Source of the DNA: Bacteroidota bacterium | GTDB taxonomy: Bacteria; Bacteroidota; Bacteroidia; SXHM01 | DNA length: 5,882 bases | NCBI GenBank assembly: GCA_005773695.1 | Contig: SXHM01000090.1 | Coordinates: 1-5,882 of the forward strand | Reading direction: 5' to 3' | Part shown: in pieces, positions 1 to 5,810 of the stretch | Position numbering within the stretch: position 1 is the stretch's first letter | Layout: the number at the start of each line of letters is the position of its first letter | Position numbers and translations under genes: made by a program | Notes under the pieces: model-generated | The model's database searches: none | Told to the model about the DNA's origin: nothing | Seen by the model: only the letters and a program-made list of their open reading frames with translations

Positions 1-399
1 ATTGCAGCAGCAATTACAGCTCAAAGGCATTGCGGAAGGGTTGTTGTAACTGCTTCTGTAAATAATGTAAATTTTAATCAGCCAATAAAACTTGGCGAGG
101 TTGTTACTCTGGAATCAAAAATATCTCGCGCATTCAATTCCAGCATGGAAATCTTTATTGATGTGTGGGTGGAAAGCACTATAACAGGTGAAAAGAAAAA
201 ATGTAATGAAGCTATTTACACCTTTGTAGCTGTTGACCAGGTTGGACGCCCTATTAATGTTCCCGAAATTGAACCTGAAACTGAACTTGAAAAAGACCGA
301 TTTGATGGTGCTTTAAGAAGAAGACAACTCAGCTTAATACTTGCCGGAAAAATGAAACCGGGAGAGGCTACAGAACTTAAAGCCCTATTTTCGAATTAA
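1..399 (+). CDS. Acyl-CoA thioesterase, YciA-like hotdog fold (5' end missing)
   Basis: The reading frame is open from the first base and ends with TAA at 397-399, giving the last 132 residues of a protein whose start lies outside the window. An internal ATG at 145 exists, but the conserved family sequence continues upstream of it, so it is not the start. Visible hotdog features are the central-helix end and first strands (HCGRVVVTASV, fragment residues 10-20), the FNQPIKLGE turn (25-33), the strand with DVWVE (54-58) and the YTFVAVD strand (73-79), followed by a charged, Arg-rich C-terminal helix (RRRQL). This order matches YciA-type acyl-CoA hydrolases, which cleave acyl-CoA thioesters to free acid and CoA in the cytoplasm, usually as oligomers. 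The catalytic Asp region of YciA normally lies just before the first visible residue, so it cannot be checked. Chain-length preference is unknown. The gene converges on the GH1 gene with a 2-bp gap. Confidence 0.85.
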   Translation: MAAAITAQRHCGRVVVTASVNNVNFNQPIKLGEVVTLESKISRAFNSSMEIFIDVWVESTITGEKKKCNEAIYTFVAVDQVGRPINVPEIEPETELEKDRFDGALRRRQLSLILAGKMKPGEATELKALFSN

Positions 400-419
400 T
401 TTTAGTCAGCTAAAAATTC
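393..419. terminator. Weak hairpin across two convergent stop codons
   Basis: TTTTAG (400-405) and CTAAAA (410-415) form a perfect 6-bp inverted repeat around a TCAG loop. Flanking GAAT (393-396) and ATTC (416-419) can add four more pairs if the TAA stop of the thioesterase gene bulges out. The element overlaps both the thioesterase stop and the reverse-strand stop of the GH1 gene. It is AT-rich and lacks a strong G/C stem, so termination in either direction is only a possibility. The very short gap leaves no other room for a terminator between the stop codons. Confidence 0.3.
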
Positions 420-1832
420 CTTAAACCACAGTGCAGAATCTTTCATAATTCGTTGCTGTGTTTTAAAATCAACATGAACCAATCCAAAGCGGGTGTGGTA
501 ACCTTCTGCCCATTCAAAATTGTCAAGCAACGTCCACACGAAGTAACCTTGCACATTCACGCCTTCATTTTTAGCACGAAGTACCTGAGCTAAATAATCT
601 TTGAAAAACTGAACGCGTTTTACATCATGCACTCTTCCATTTTCAACCACATCAGGAAACGCACACCCGTTTTCGGTAACATAGAGCTTCTTCACATTGG
701 GATAAGCAGCAAATTTCTTTAACACTTTATAAATCCCCTCAGGATAAACTTCCCAACCCATTTCCGTAGTTTCCACATTTCTTCTTTTGGCAGGAACCTG
801 CAAACCTTTCATGTAAGGAATAATAAAATTTGCACGAGCAATTTCTCGCGTATAGTTCTGAACACCAATAAAATCAAAATCAAATTTCATTTTTTCTTCA
901 TCACCGGGCTGCATATATTTTTCAACCTTTTTTATTGCAGGCAACGACTCCATGGGATATCCCATTCCTAAAGCTGGCTCAATAAACAGACGGTTTACCA
1001 TTGCATCCCAGCGTTCCACAGTTTTAGCATGAACATCTTTTCCCTTAAATGGCTCTATTGATGAGCAGGAAAAAGTAGTTCCTATGTTCGCGTCTTTCAC
1101 ATTGCGTCTTATTATTCTTCCACCTTCGGCCTGACAAAGTGTAGTGTGATGTGCAGCAGGAATGAAATTTTTAAACCCTTTTTCCCCGGGCGCATGAATC
1201 CCTAATAAATAACCAATAGCAGTAAATGCAAGTGGCTCATTCATCACCATCCAATTTTTAACACGGTCACCATATGCTCTAGTTATAACTTCAACATATT
1301 CGTTATACCAGCTAAGCACATCACGGTTTGTCCATCCACCCTTATCCTGCAGGGCTTGCGGAATATCCCAATGATACGTTGTAAGCCAGGGTTGAATTCC
1401 TTTTTCTAAACATGTATCAATTACTTTATTATAAAAGTCCAAACCTTTTTGATTAACTGCCCCGGTTCCCTGAGGTATTATGCGTGACCATGCAGTAGAA
1501 AAACGAAACACCTGCATATTCATTTGCTTTATATAATCAATATCCTGTGCATAGCTGTGATAAAAATCACAACTCACATCACCGTTCTCACCAGTCTTAA
1601 TATTTTTCTTTCCATGTGAAAAAGTATCCCATACTGAAGGTCCTTTGCCATCTGCATTATGTGCACCTTCAATCTGGTAAGCTGCTGTTGCAACACCCCA
1701 CAAAAAATCATCACCGAAAGCAGATTTTGTAAATTCCGATGGCGCAAAATATCCCATCGCTTTCAGTTGTGGCAATAACGCAACACCGGCAGCAGTTGCG
1801 CCTAATGCTTTCAGCAGTTCTCTTCTGTTCAT
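402..1832 (-). CDS. Family 1 glycoside hydrolase (beta-glucosidase-like), Tat-exported
   Basis: This 476-residue protein belongs to glycoside hydrolase family 1, a TIM-barrel family of retaining enzymes that hydrolyse beta-glucosides and related beta-glycosides. The N-terminal family signature FLWGVATAAYQIEG spans residues 43-56. The acid/base Glu is E199 in the NEP motif and the nucleophile is E387 in TENG. Sugar-pocket residues by family analogy are Q53, H154, N198, W433, E440 and W441. The E440-W441 pair, without the downstream Ser/Lys/Tyr phosphate-binding set, argues against a 6-phospho-beta-glucosidase. Residues 1-25 resemble a twin-arginine leader, so the folded enzyme is probably exported to the periplasm. 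The mature part (about 440-450 residues) is the usual full length, so the gene looks intact. The start is the ATG at 1832-1830. It lies 5 bp downstream of tdh and is probably cotranscribed with it. No SusC/SusD-type genes are visible, and the exact substrate is unknown. Confidence 0.93.
   Translation of the reverse strand: MNRRELLKALGATAAGVALLPQLKAMGYFAPSEFTKSAFGDDFLWGVATAAYQIEGAHNADGKGPSVWDTFSHGKKNIKTGENGDVSCDFYHSYAQDIDYIKQMNMQVFRFSTAWSRIIPQGTGAVNQKGLDFYNKVIDTCLEKGIQPWLTTYHWDIPQALQDKGGWTNRDVLSWYNEYVEVITRAYGDRVKNWMVMNEPLAFTAIGYLLGIHAPGEKGFKNFIPAAHHTTLCQAEGGRIIRRNVKDANIGTTFSCSSIEPFKGKDVHAKTVERWDAMVNRLFIEPALGMGYPMESLPAIKKVEKYMQPGDEEKMKFDFDFIGVQNYTREIARANFIIPYMKGLQVPAKRRNVETTEMGWEVYPEGIYKVLKKFAAYPNVKKLYVTENGCAFPDVVENGRVHDVKRVQFFKDYLAQVLRAKNEGVNVQGYFVWTLLDNFEWAEGYHTRFGLVHVDFKTQQRIMKDSALWFKEFLAD
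1758..1832 (-). other. Probable twin-arginine (Tat) signal region of the GH1 enzyme
   Basis: The first residues read MNRRELLKALG, with the Arg pair at positions 3-4 followed by x-L-L-K, close to the Tat consensus RRxFLK. A weakly hydrophobic Ala/Gly/Leu segment follows (about residues 9-20). A cleavage point near Ala25 is a guess, since the sequence there (QLKAM) is not an ideal AxA site. The GH1 barrel begins at about residue 38-43, so this leader is extra to the catalytic domain, which supports export rather than a wrong start choice. Confidence 0.65.
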
Positions 1833-1836
1833 AAAT

Positions 1837-1862
1837 TTCAGTTTTTATGTAATTCAGTTTTT
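1837..1862. repeat. Short direct repeat at the tdh/GH1 junction
   Basis: The 10-base unit TTCAGTTTTT occurs at 1837-1846 and again at 1853-1862, a 16-bp period. On the coding (minus) strand the copies read AAAAACTGAA, covering the last codons and TGA stop of tdh and running up to the start region of the GH1 gene. It may be a small tandem duplication or chance in A/T-rich DNA; no function can be assigned. Confidence 0.4.
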
Positions 1863-2815
1863 TTAAGCAACGGTATTAAATGCTTAAACATATCGGCAGT
1901 CATTTTTTCCAGGTCGTATTCTGCTTTCCAGCCCCACTCCATTTTTGCAAATGTATCATCAATTGAATGTGGCCAGCTGTCTGCAATCTGCTGACGATGG
2001 TCTGGTTTATAAATGATTCCAAAATCCGGAAAATGTTTTCTTATTTCAGCTGCAATTTCTTTTGGAGAGAAACTCATTCCTGCAATGTTGTAGCCGTATC
2101 GTGCAGACAATTTTTCTGAAGGCGCATGCATTAAATCAATTGTTGCTTTGATGGCATCCGGCATATACATCATAGGCAAAGTTGTGTGTTTACCAAGGAA
2201 ACATTCAAAACTGCCTTTCAAAATTGCATCATAAAAAATCTGAACAGCGTAATCGGTTGTGCCACCTCCGGGCAAAGATTTATAACCAATCAATCCGGGA
2301 TAACGGATACTTCGCACATCTACACCAAATTTTTTGTAATAATATTCGCACCATCTTTCTCCTGCAAGTTTGCTTATTCCATAGACTGTACTGGGTTGCG
2401 CAATTGTATTTTGGGGTGTTTTATCTTTAGGTGTGCTAGGACCAAAAATTGCAATTGAACTTGGCCAAAAGATTTTCTCAATCTTTTTTTCTTTGGCTAA
2501 ATCAAGCACATTGAAAAGGCCATCCATGTTGAGTCGCCATGCAGATTTAATTTTGGCTTCTGCAGTTGCAGAAAGCAGAGCAGCTAATAAATATACCTGA
2601 GTGATTTTATGTTTTTCAATTACCTCTGAAAGTTTGTTACCATCCAATACATCTAATATTTCAAAAGGTCCATCATTCATAACAGTGTCTGAAGCACCTT
2701 TGATATCGGAAGCCACAACGTTATCAATACCATAAAGTTCACGCAATTTTTCAACTAAGTCTGTCCCTATTTGTCCGGAAGCACCAATGACAATTGCTTT
2801 TTCTTTTCTCGTCAT
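1838..2815 (-). CDS. tdh: L-threonine 3-dehydrogenase, NAD-dependent, short-chain dehydrogenase/epimerase type
   Basis: This 325-residue protein is an extended short-chain dehydrogenase/NAD-dependent epimerase. It oxidises L-threonine to 2-amino-3-ketobutyrate with NAD in the cytoplasm, the first step of threonine breakdown to glycine and acetyl-CoA. The Rossmann motif GASGQIG is at residues 11-17, D37 at the end of the second strand fits NAD ribose binding, and the active-site elements are Ser119/Ser120, Tyr145 and Lys149 (YGISK). The LPGGGTTDYA segment (181-190) is characteristic of the threonine dehydrogenase branch and separates it from sugar-nucleotide epimerases. I chose the ATG at 2815-2813 (MTRKEK) because the first Rossmann strand follows at once. 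A longer frame up to 2902 would add 29 unconserved residues and overlap ridA. The gene is divergent from ridA and lies 5 bp upstream of the GH1 gene. Length and catalytic residues look normal. It is unrelated to the zinc-dependent Tdh of E. coli. Confidence 0.9.
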   Translation of the reverse strand: MTRKEKAIVIGASGQIGTDLVEKLRELYGIDNVVASDIKGASDTVMNDGPFEILDVLDGNKLSEVIEKHKITQVYLLAALLSATAEAKIKSAWRLNMDGLFNVLDLAKEKKIEKIFWPSSIAIFGPSTPKDKTPQNTIAQPSTVYGISKLAGERWCEYYYKKFGVDVRSIRYPGLIGYKSLPGGGTTDYAVQIFYDAILKGSFECFLGKHTTLPMMYMPDAIKATIDLMHAPSEKLSARYGYNIAGMSFSPKEIAAEIRKHFPDFGIIYKPDHRQQIADSWPHSIDDTFAKMEWGWKAEYDLEKMTADMFKHLIPLLKKTELHKN

Positions 2816-2830
2816 AATTGAAATATTAGA

Positions 2831-2864
2831 GCGTAAAAATATCAATCTTTGCATACTTTTACGC
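2831..2864. promoter_or_regulatory. Inverted repeat in the divergent tdh/ridA intergenic region
   Basis: GCGTAAAAATAT (2831-2842) and ATACTTTTACGC (2853-2864) form 12-bp arms that match at 11 of 12 positions around a 10-base spacer. The repeat sits almost centrally in the 68-bp gap between the tdh start (2815) and the ridA start (2884). Each arm contains an outward-facing TAnnTTTA sequence: 2841-2834 toward tdh and 2854-2861 toward ridA. These resemble the Bacteroidota -7 element TAnnTTTG except for the last base. No TTTG -33 element lies at the expected distance on either strand. It could be a regulator's operator, paired promoter elements, or both. A palindrome GCAATTGC overlaps it at 2863-2870. 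Confidence 0.45.
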
Positions 2865-2883
2865 AATTGCAAAAGAACTCTGT

Positions 2884-3306
2884 ATGGCTGACGAAAAAAC
2901 AATTATCAATTCCTCCAAAGCACCCGAACCTGTTGGTCTGTATCCGCACGCCCGCAAGGTTGGAAATCTACTTTTTCTTTCCGGAGTTGGTCCGCGCGAA
3001 AAAGGCACAAAAAAAATTCCGGGAGTTGAGCTTGATGAGGCCGGTAAAATTGTTTCGTATGACATTGAAAAGCAATGCCACTCTGTGTTTACGAACGTGC
3101 GTTACATCCTGGAAGATTCAGGAAGCAGTTGGGATAATATTGTGGATGTAACTGTTTTTCTTACCAACATGAAAGATGATTTTGCGACTTATAACCGCAT
3201 TTATGCTGATTATTTTAAAGACAATCGTCCCTGCCGCACAACGGTAGAAATAAATTGTCTTCCGACTCCTATTGCGATTGAACTGAAAGTAATTGCTACT
3301 ATTTAA
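2884..3306 (+). CDS. RidA-family enamine/imine deaminase (YjgF/YER057c/UK114), 2-aminomuconate deaminase-like
   Basis: This 140-residue protein belongs to the RidA family of small trimeric cytoplasmic proteins. Canonical RidA hydrolyses reactive enamine/imine intermediates such as 2-aminoacrylate, releasing ammonia and protecting PLP enzymes. Seen here are the N-terminal substrate-lid region with Tyr20 (VGLYPHAR), the strand LLFLSGVGPRE (29-39), the core helix and strand CHSVFTNVRYILED (65-78), DVTVFLTNM (88-96), and the signature CRTTVEI (117-123). In that signature Arg118 matches the carboxylate-binding Arg of RidA. The protein is about 10 residues longer than canonical RidA because of an insert around GTKKIPGVELDEAGK. 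With the GPRE motif, that insert recalls the 2-aminomuconate deaminase branch of tryptophan/kynurenine breakdown, so the substrate may differ from classical RidA. The start ATG follows A-rich sequence without a clear Shine-Dalgarno site. The gene ends in tandem stops TAATAA and lies 9 bp before pheT, so the two are probably cotranscribed. Confidence 0.92.
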   Translation: MADEKTIINSSKAPEPVGLYPHARKVGNLLFLSGVGPREKGTKKIPGVELDEAGKIVSYDIEKQCHSVFTNVRYILEDSGSSWDNIVDVTVFLTNMKDDFATYNRIYADYFKDNRPCRTTVEINCLPTPIAIELKVIATI

Positions 3307-3315
3307 TAACGTTTT

Positions 3316-5757
3316 ATGAAGATTTCTTACAACTGGCTTAAACAATATATAGACCTTAAATTTTCTCCGGAAGAAACTGCGGCTTTACTCACTGGTTGCG
3401 GATTAGAAGTAGAGAGTATAGATAAATTTCAATCTGTAAAAGGCGGACTGGAAGGCTTAGTAATTGGTGAAGTAAAAGAACGGGAAAAGCATCCTGATGC
3501 TGACAGATTAAGTGTTACCAAAGTAGATGTTGGCAACGGAGTATTACTGAACATTGTTTGCGGTGCGCCCAATGTTGAAGCAGGACAAAAAGTAGTTGTT
3601 GCCGAAGTTGGTGCAACGGTTCATCCTGTTACAGGTGAACCTTTCCAAATCAAAAAATCAAAAATTAGAGGAGCTTTATCAGAAGGAATGATTTGTGCAG
3701 AAGACGAAATCGGTCTGGGAGCAAGTCATGCAGGAATTATGGTTTTGGATGCATCAGCAAAGGTTGGAACAAGCGCAAAGGAATATTTTGGAATAGAAGA
3801 TGACTATGTTCTTGAAATTGGCTTAACTCCTAACCGTTCGGATGCGGCCTCACATATTGGTGTGGCAAGGGATTTAGCTGCAGTTATTAATGGAGGTAAA
3901 AGTCAGGATGCAAAAATTAATATGCCTGCTATAGATAGTTTTTCTGCAGACAATGAAAGTCTGAAAATTGAAGTGGTTATTGAAGAAACAGAAGCATGCC
4001 CGCGTTATTCCGGAATTACTATTTCAGGAGTAGAAGTAAAAGATTCGCCTGCGTGGCTACAAAAGAGTTTGAAATCAATCGGGCTAAAACCGATTAATAA
4101 TATTGTTGATGCAACAAATTTTGTTTTGCATGAGCTTGGACAACCACTCCACGCTTTTGATGCAGACAAAATACTAGGCAACAAAGTTGTAGTAAAAAAA
4201 ATGCCGCAAGCCACAAAATTTACTACTCTTGACGGAATAGAACGCGAACTTTCATCCAATGATTTGATGATGTGCAATGCAAACGAAGGCATGTGCATAG
4301 CCGGTGTTTTTGGAGGTTTGAAATCTGGAATTTCTGCTGAAACAAAAAATATTTTTCTTGAAAGTGCTTATTTCAATTCTGTTTCTATTCGCAAAACTTC
4401 ACGTCTGCATGGGCTGAAAACAGATGCTTCGTTCCGCTTTGAACGTGGCGCTGACCCAAATATTACAGTGTATGCATTGAAACGTGCAGCCTTGCTGATA
4501 AAAGAAATTGCAGGAGGAAAAATATCTTCATCGGTTGTAGATATTTATCCAAAAGTTATTGAAAATTTCAAAATAGACTTCTCATACAAAAACTGTGAAA
4601 GGCTTATTGGTAAAGCTTTTCCGAAAGAAAGCATTAAAAATATCCTTCGCGATTTACAGATTGGAATTGAACAAGAAAGTGAAACAGGTTTACAACTTTC
4701 AGTTCCTCCTTTTAAAGCGGATGTTACTCGTGAGGTAGATGTCATTGAAGAAATTCTCCGCGTTTATGGCTACAACAATGTGGAAATTCCCTCACTGCTT
4801 CGTTCTTCTATTTCTTATTCCACTAAGCCCGATATAGAAAAAGCAAAAAATACCATTTCTGATTTGTATACTGCAAAAGGCTTTACAGAGATTATCTGTA
4901 ACTCACTAACTGCTGAAAAATATTCTGACATGTTTGGCGAAACTGAAAAAGCAAATAACGTTCACATCCTGAATCCATTGAGCAGTGATTTAAATGTTAT
5001 GCGTCAGACTTTACTTTTCAACGGATTGGAAATGATTGCGCACAATATCAACCGCAAAAATCCTGATTTGAAATTTTATGAATTCGGAAAGACTTACCAC
5101 CTCAAAGATACAGGCGATTGGAAATACACGGAGAAAAACAGATTTTCTGTTTTGGTGACCGGAAGAAAACAAACTGAAAACTGGAACACAAATTCTGATA
5201 ATGCTAACTTCTTTCAACTGAAAGGAATGGTTGAATCGGTATTGAAAAAATTAGGGGTTGAAACAAAAGAGGTAAGTGCTGACAATACTTCTCAACTCTT
5301 TTCTTATTCCTCAGTTTATGAATCAGGAAAGAAAAAAGTAGTTGAATTCGGTGAAGTAAAAAAATCAATTCTGAAAAAATTGGACATTGAACAGGAAGTT
5401 TTTTATGCCGATTTTGATTGGGATGAAATTCTAAATCAGATAAAAAGAGTTTCATTAAAATATACGGAAGTTCCTGTCTACCCTTCTGTGCGCAGGGATT
5501 TGGCACTCTTGGTTGACAAACAAGTGCGTTATGCCGACATAAAAGAGCTTGCTTTCAAAACAGAACGCAATCTATTGAAAGAAGTAAATCTGTTTGATGT
5601 ATACGAAGGAAAAAACTTAGAGCCGGGTAAAAAATCTTATGCAGTTTCATTTATCATTCAGGATGAAAAAGCTACGCTGAATGATAAAACTATCAGCAAG
5701 GTGATGGAGAAAATGGCGGCAACTCTTAAAGAAAGTCTGGGAGCTACAATTCGCTAA
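3316..5757 (+). CDS. pheT: Phenylalanine--tRNA ligase beta subunit
   Basis: This 813-residue protein is the large subunit of bacterial phenylalanyl-tRNA synthetase, an alpha2-beta2 cytoplasmic enzyme that charges tRNA-Phe. Domains appear in standard order. An N-terminal helical piece is followed by an EMAP/OB-fold tRNA-binding domain (about 42-155, with HPDADRLSVTKVDVG at 59-73). The B3/B4 editing domain (about 215-395) contains NNIVDATNFV and GQPLHAFD; by analogy with Thermus PheT, T267, N268 and H279 line the editing pocket. The B5 domain spans about 405-485 and ends in VDVIEEILRVYGY. The catalytic-like core spans about 490-700, and the C-terminal ferredoxin-fold anticodon-binding domain about 718-811 begins with YPSVRRDLALLVD. 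Length is typical and no motif is missing. The catalytic alpha subunit pheS is not in the window. The start ATG, 9 bp after ridA, begins the family-typical MKISYNWLKQYIDL. There is no room for a T-box leader directly upstream. A strong terminator follows the stop. Confidence 0.98.
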   Translation: MKISYNWLKQYIDLKFSPEETAALLTGCGLEVESIDKFQSVKGGLEGLVIGEVKEREKHPDADRLSVTKVDVGNGVLLNIVCGAPNVEAGQKVVVAEVGATVHPVTGEPFQIKKSKIRGALSEGMICAEDEIGLGASHAGIMVLDASAKVGTSAKEYFGIEDDYVLEIGLTPNRSDAASHIGVARDLAAVINGGKSQDAKINMPAIDSFSADNESLKIEVVIEETEACPRYSGITISGVEVKDSPAWLQKSLKSIGLKPINNIVDATNFVLHELGQPLHAFDADKILGNKVVVKKMPQATKFTTLDGIERELSSNDLMMCNANEGMCIAGVFGGLKSGISAETKNIFLESAYFNSVSIRKTSRLHGLKTDASFRFERGADPNITVYALKRAALLIKEIAGGKISSSVVDIYPKVIENFKIDFSYKNCERLIGKAFPKESIKNILRDLQIGIEQESETGLQLSVPPFKADVTREVDVIEEILRVYGYNNVEIPSLLRSSISYSTKPDIEKAKNTISDLYTAKGFTEIICNSLTAEKYSDMFGETEKANNVHILNPLSSDLNVMRQTLLFNGLEMIAHNINRKNPDLKFYEFGKTYHLKDTGDWKYTEKNRFSVLVTGRKQTENWNTNSDNANFFQLKGMVESVLKKLGVETKEVSADNTSQLFSYSSVYESGKKKVVEFGEVKKSILKKLDIEQEVFYADFDWDEILNQIKRVSLKYTEVPVYPSVRRDLALLVDKQVRYADIKELAFKTERNLLKEVNLFDVYEGKNLEPGKKSYAVSFIIQDEKATLNDKTISKVMEKMAATLKESLGATIR

Positions 5758-5801
5758 AACAAAAAAGGATAAAACTTTCGCTTTATCCTTTTTTGTTTTT
5801 T
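5758..5801. terminator. Intrinsic terminator after pheT, probably bidirectional
   Basis: A perfect 16-bp inverted repeat pairs 5758-5773 (AACAAAAAAGGATAAA) with 5782-5797, leaving an 8-base loop (5774-5781). It starts right after the pheT stop codon. T-rich sequence continues to 5801 on the plus strand, and on the minus strand the exit side of the stem also reads T-rich (TTTTTTGTTTTAG), so transcription could be stopped from both sides. A minus-strand gene ends just beyond, at 5811, which fits a shared convergent terminator. The stem has only a few G/C pairs; the long A/T part doubles as the U tract. Confidence 0.85.
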
Positions 5802-5810
5802 AATCAGATG

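Noticed and set aside
402..1832. GH1 gene as a 6-phospho-beta-glucosidase
   Set aside because: The pocket has Glu440-Trp441 and lacks the Ser/Lys/Tyr phosphate-binding set. No phosphotransferase-system gene is nearby, and a Tat leader does not fit a cytoplasmic phospho-sugar enzyme.
2182..2458. Two overlapping plus-strand open frames inside tdh
   Set aside because: They lie fully antisense to a well-conserved gene, have Cys/Phe/Ile-rich unfamiliar translations and show no recognisable domain; they are mirror frames of tdh.
2816..2883. Full Bacteroidota-type promoter (TTTG plus TAnnTTTG) for ridA or tdh
   Set aside because: Only imperfect -7-like sequences are present. On the minus strand the nearest TTTG (2873-2870) is about 28 bases from the -7-like box, too far for the usual spacing, and none exists on the plus strand.
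2816..2902. 29-residue N-terminal extension of the threonine dehydrogenase frame
   Set aside because: The extra residues are not family-like, run through the inverted repeat and overlap the start of ridA. The ATG at 2815 sits directly before the first Rossmann strand.
3307..3315. T-box or leader-peptide attenuator before pheT
   Set aside because: Only 9 bp separate ridA and pheT, with no hairpin or leader frame. Any such control would have to act further upstream, and none is visible before ridA.
4005..5506. Several minus-strand open frames inside pheT
   Set aside because: All are antisense to an intact, strongly conserved gene, and none shows a recognisable protein family or a plausible upstream signal.
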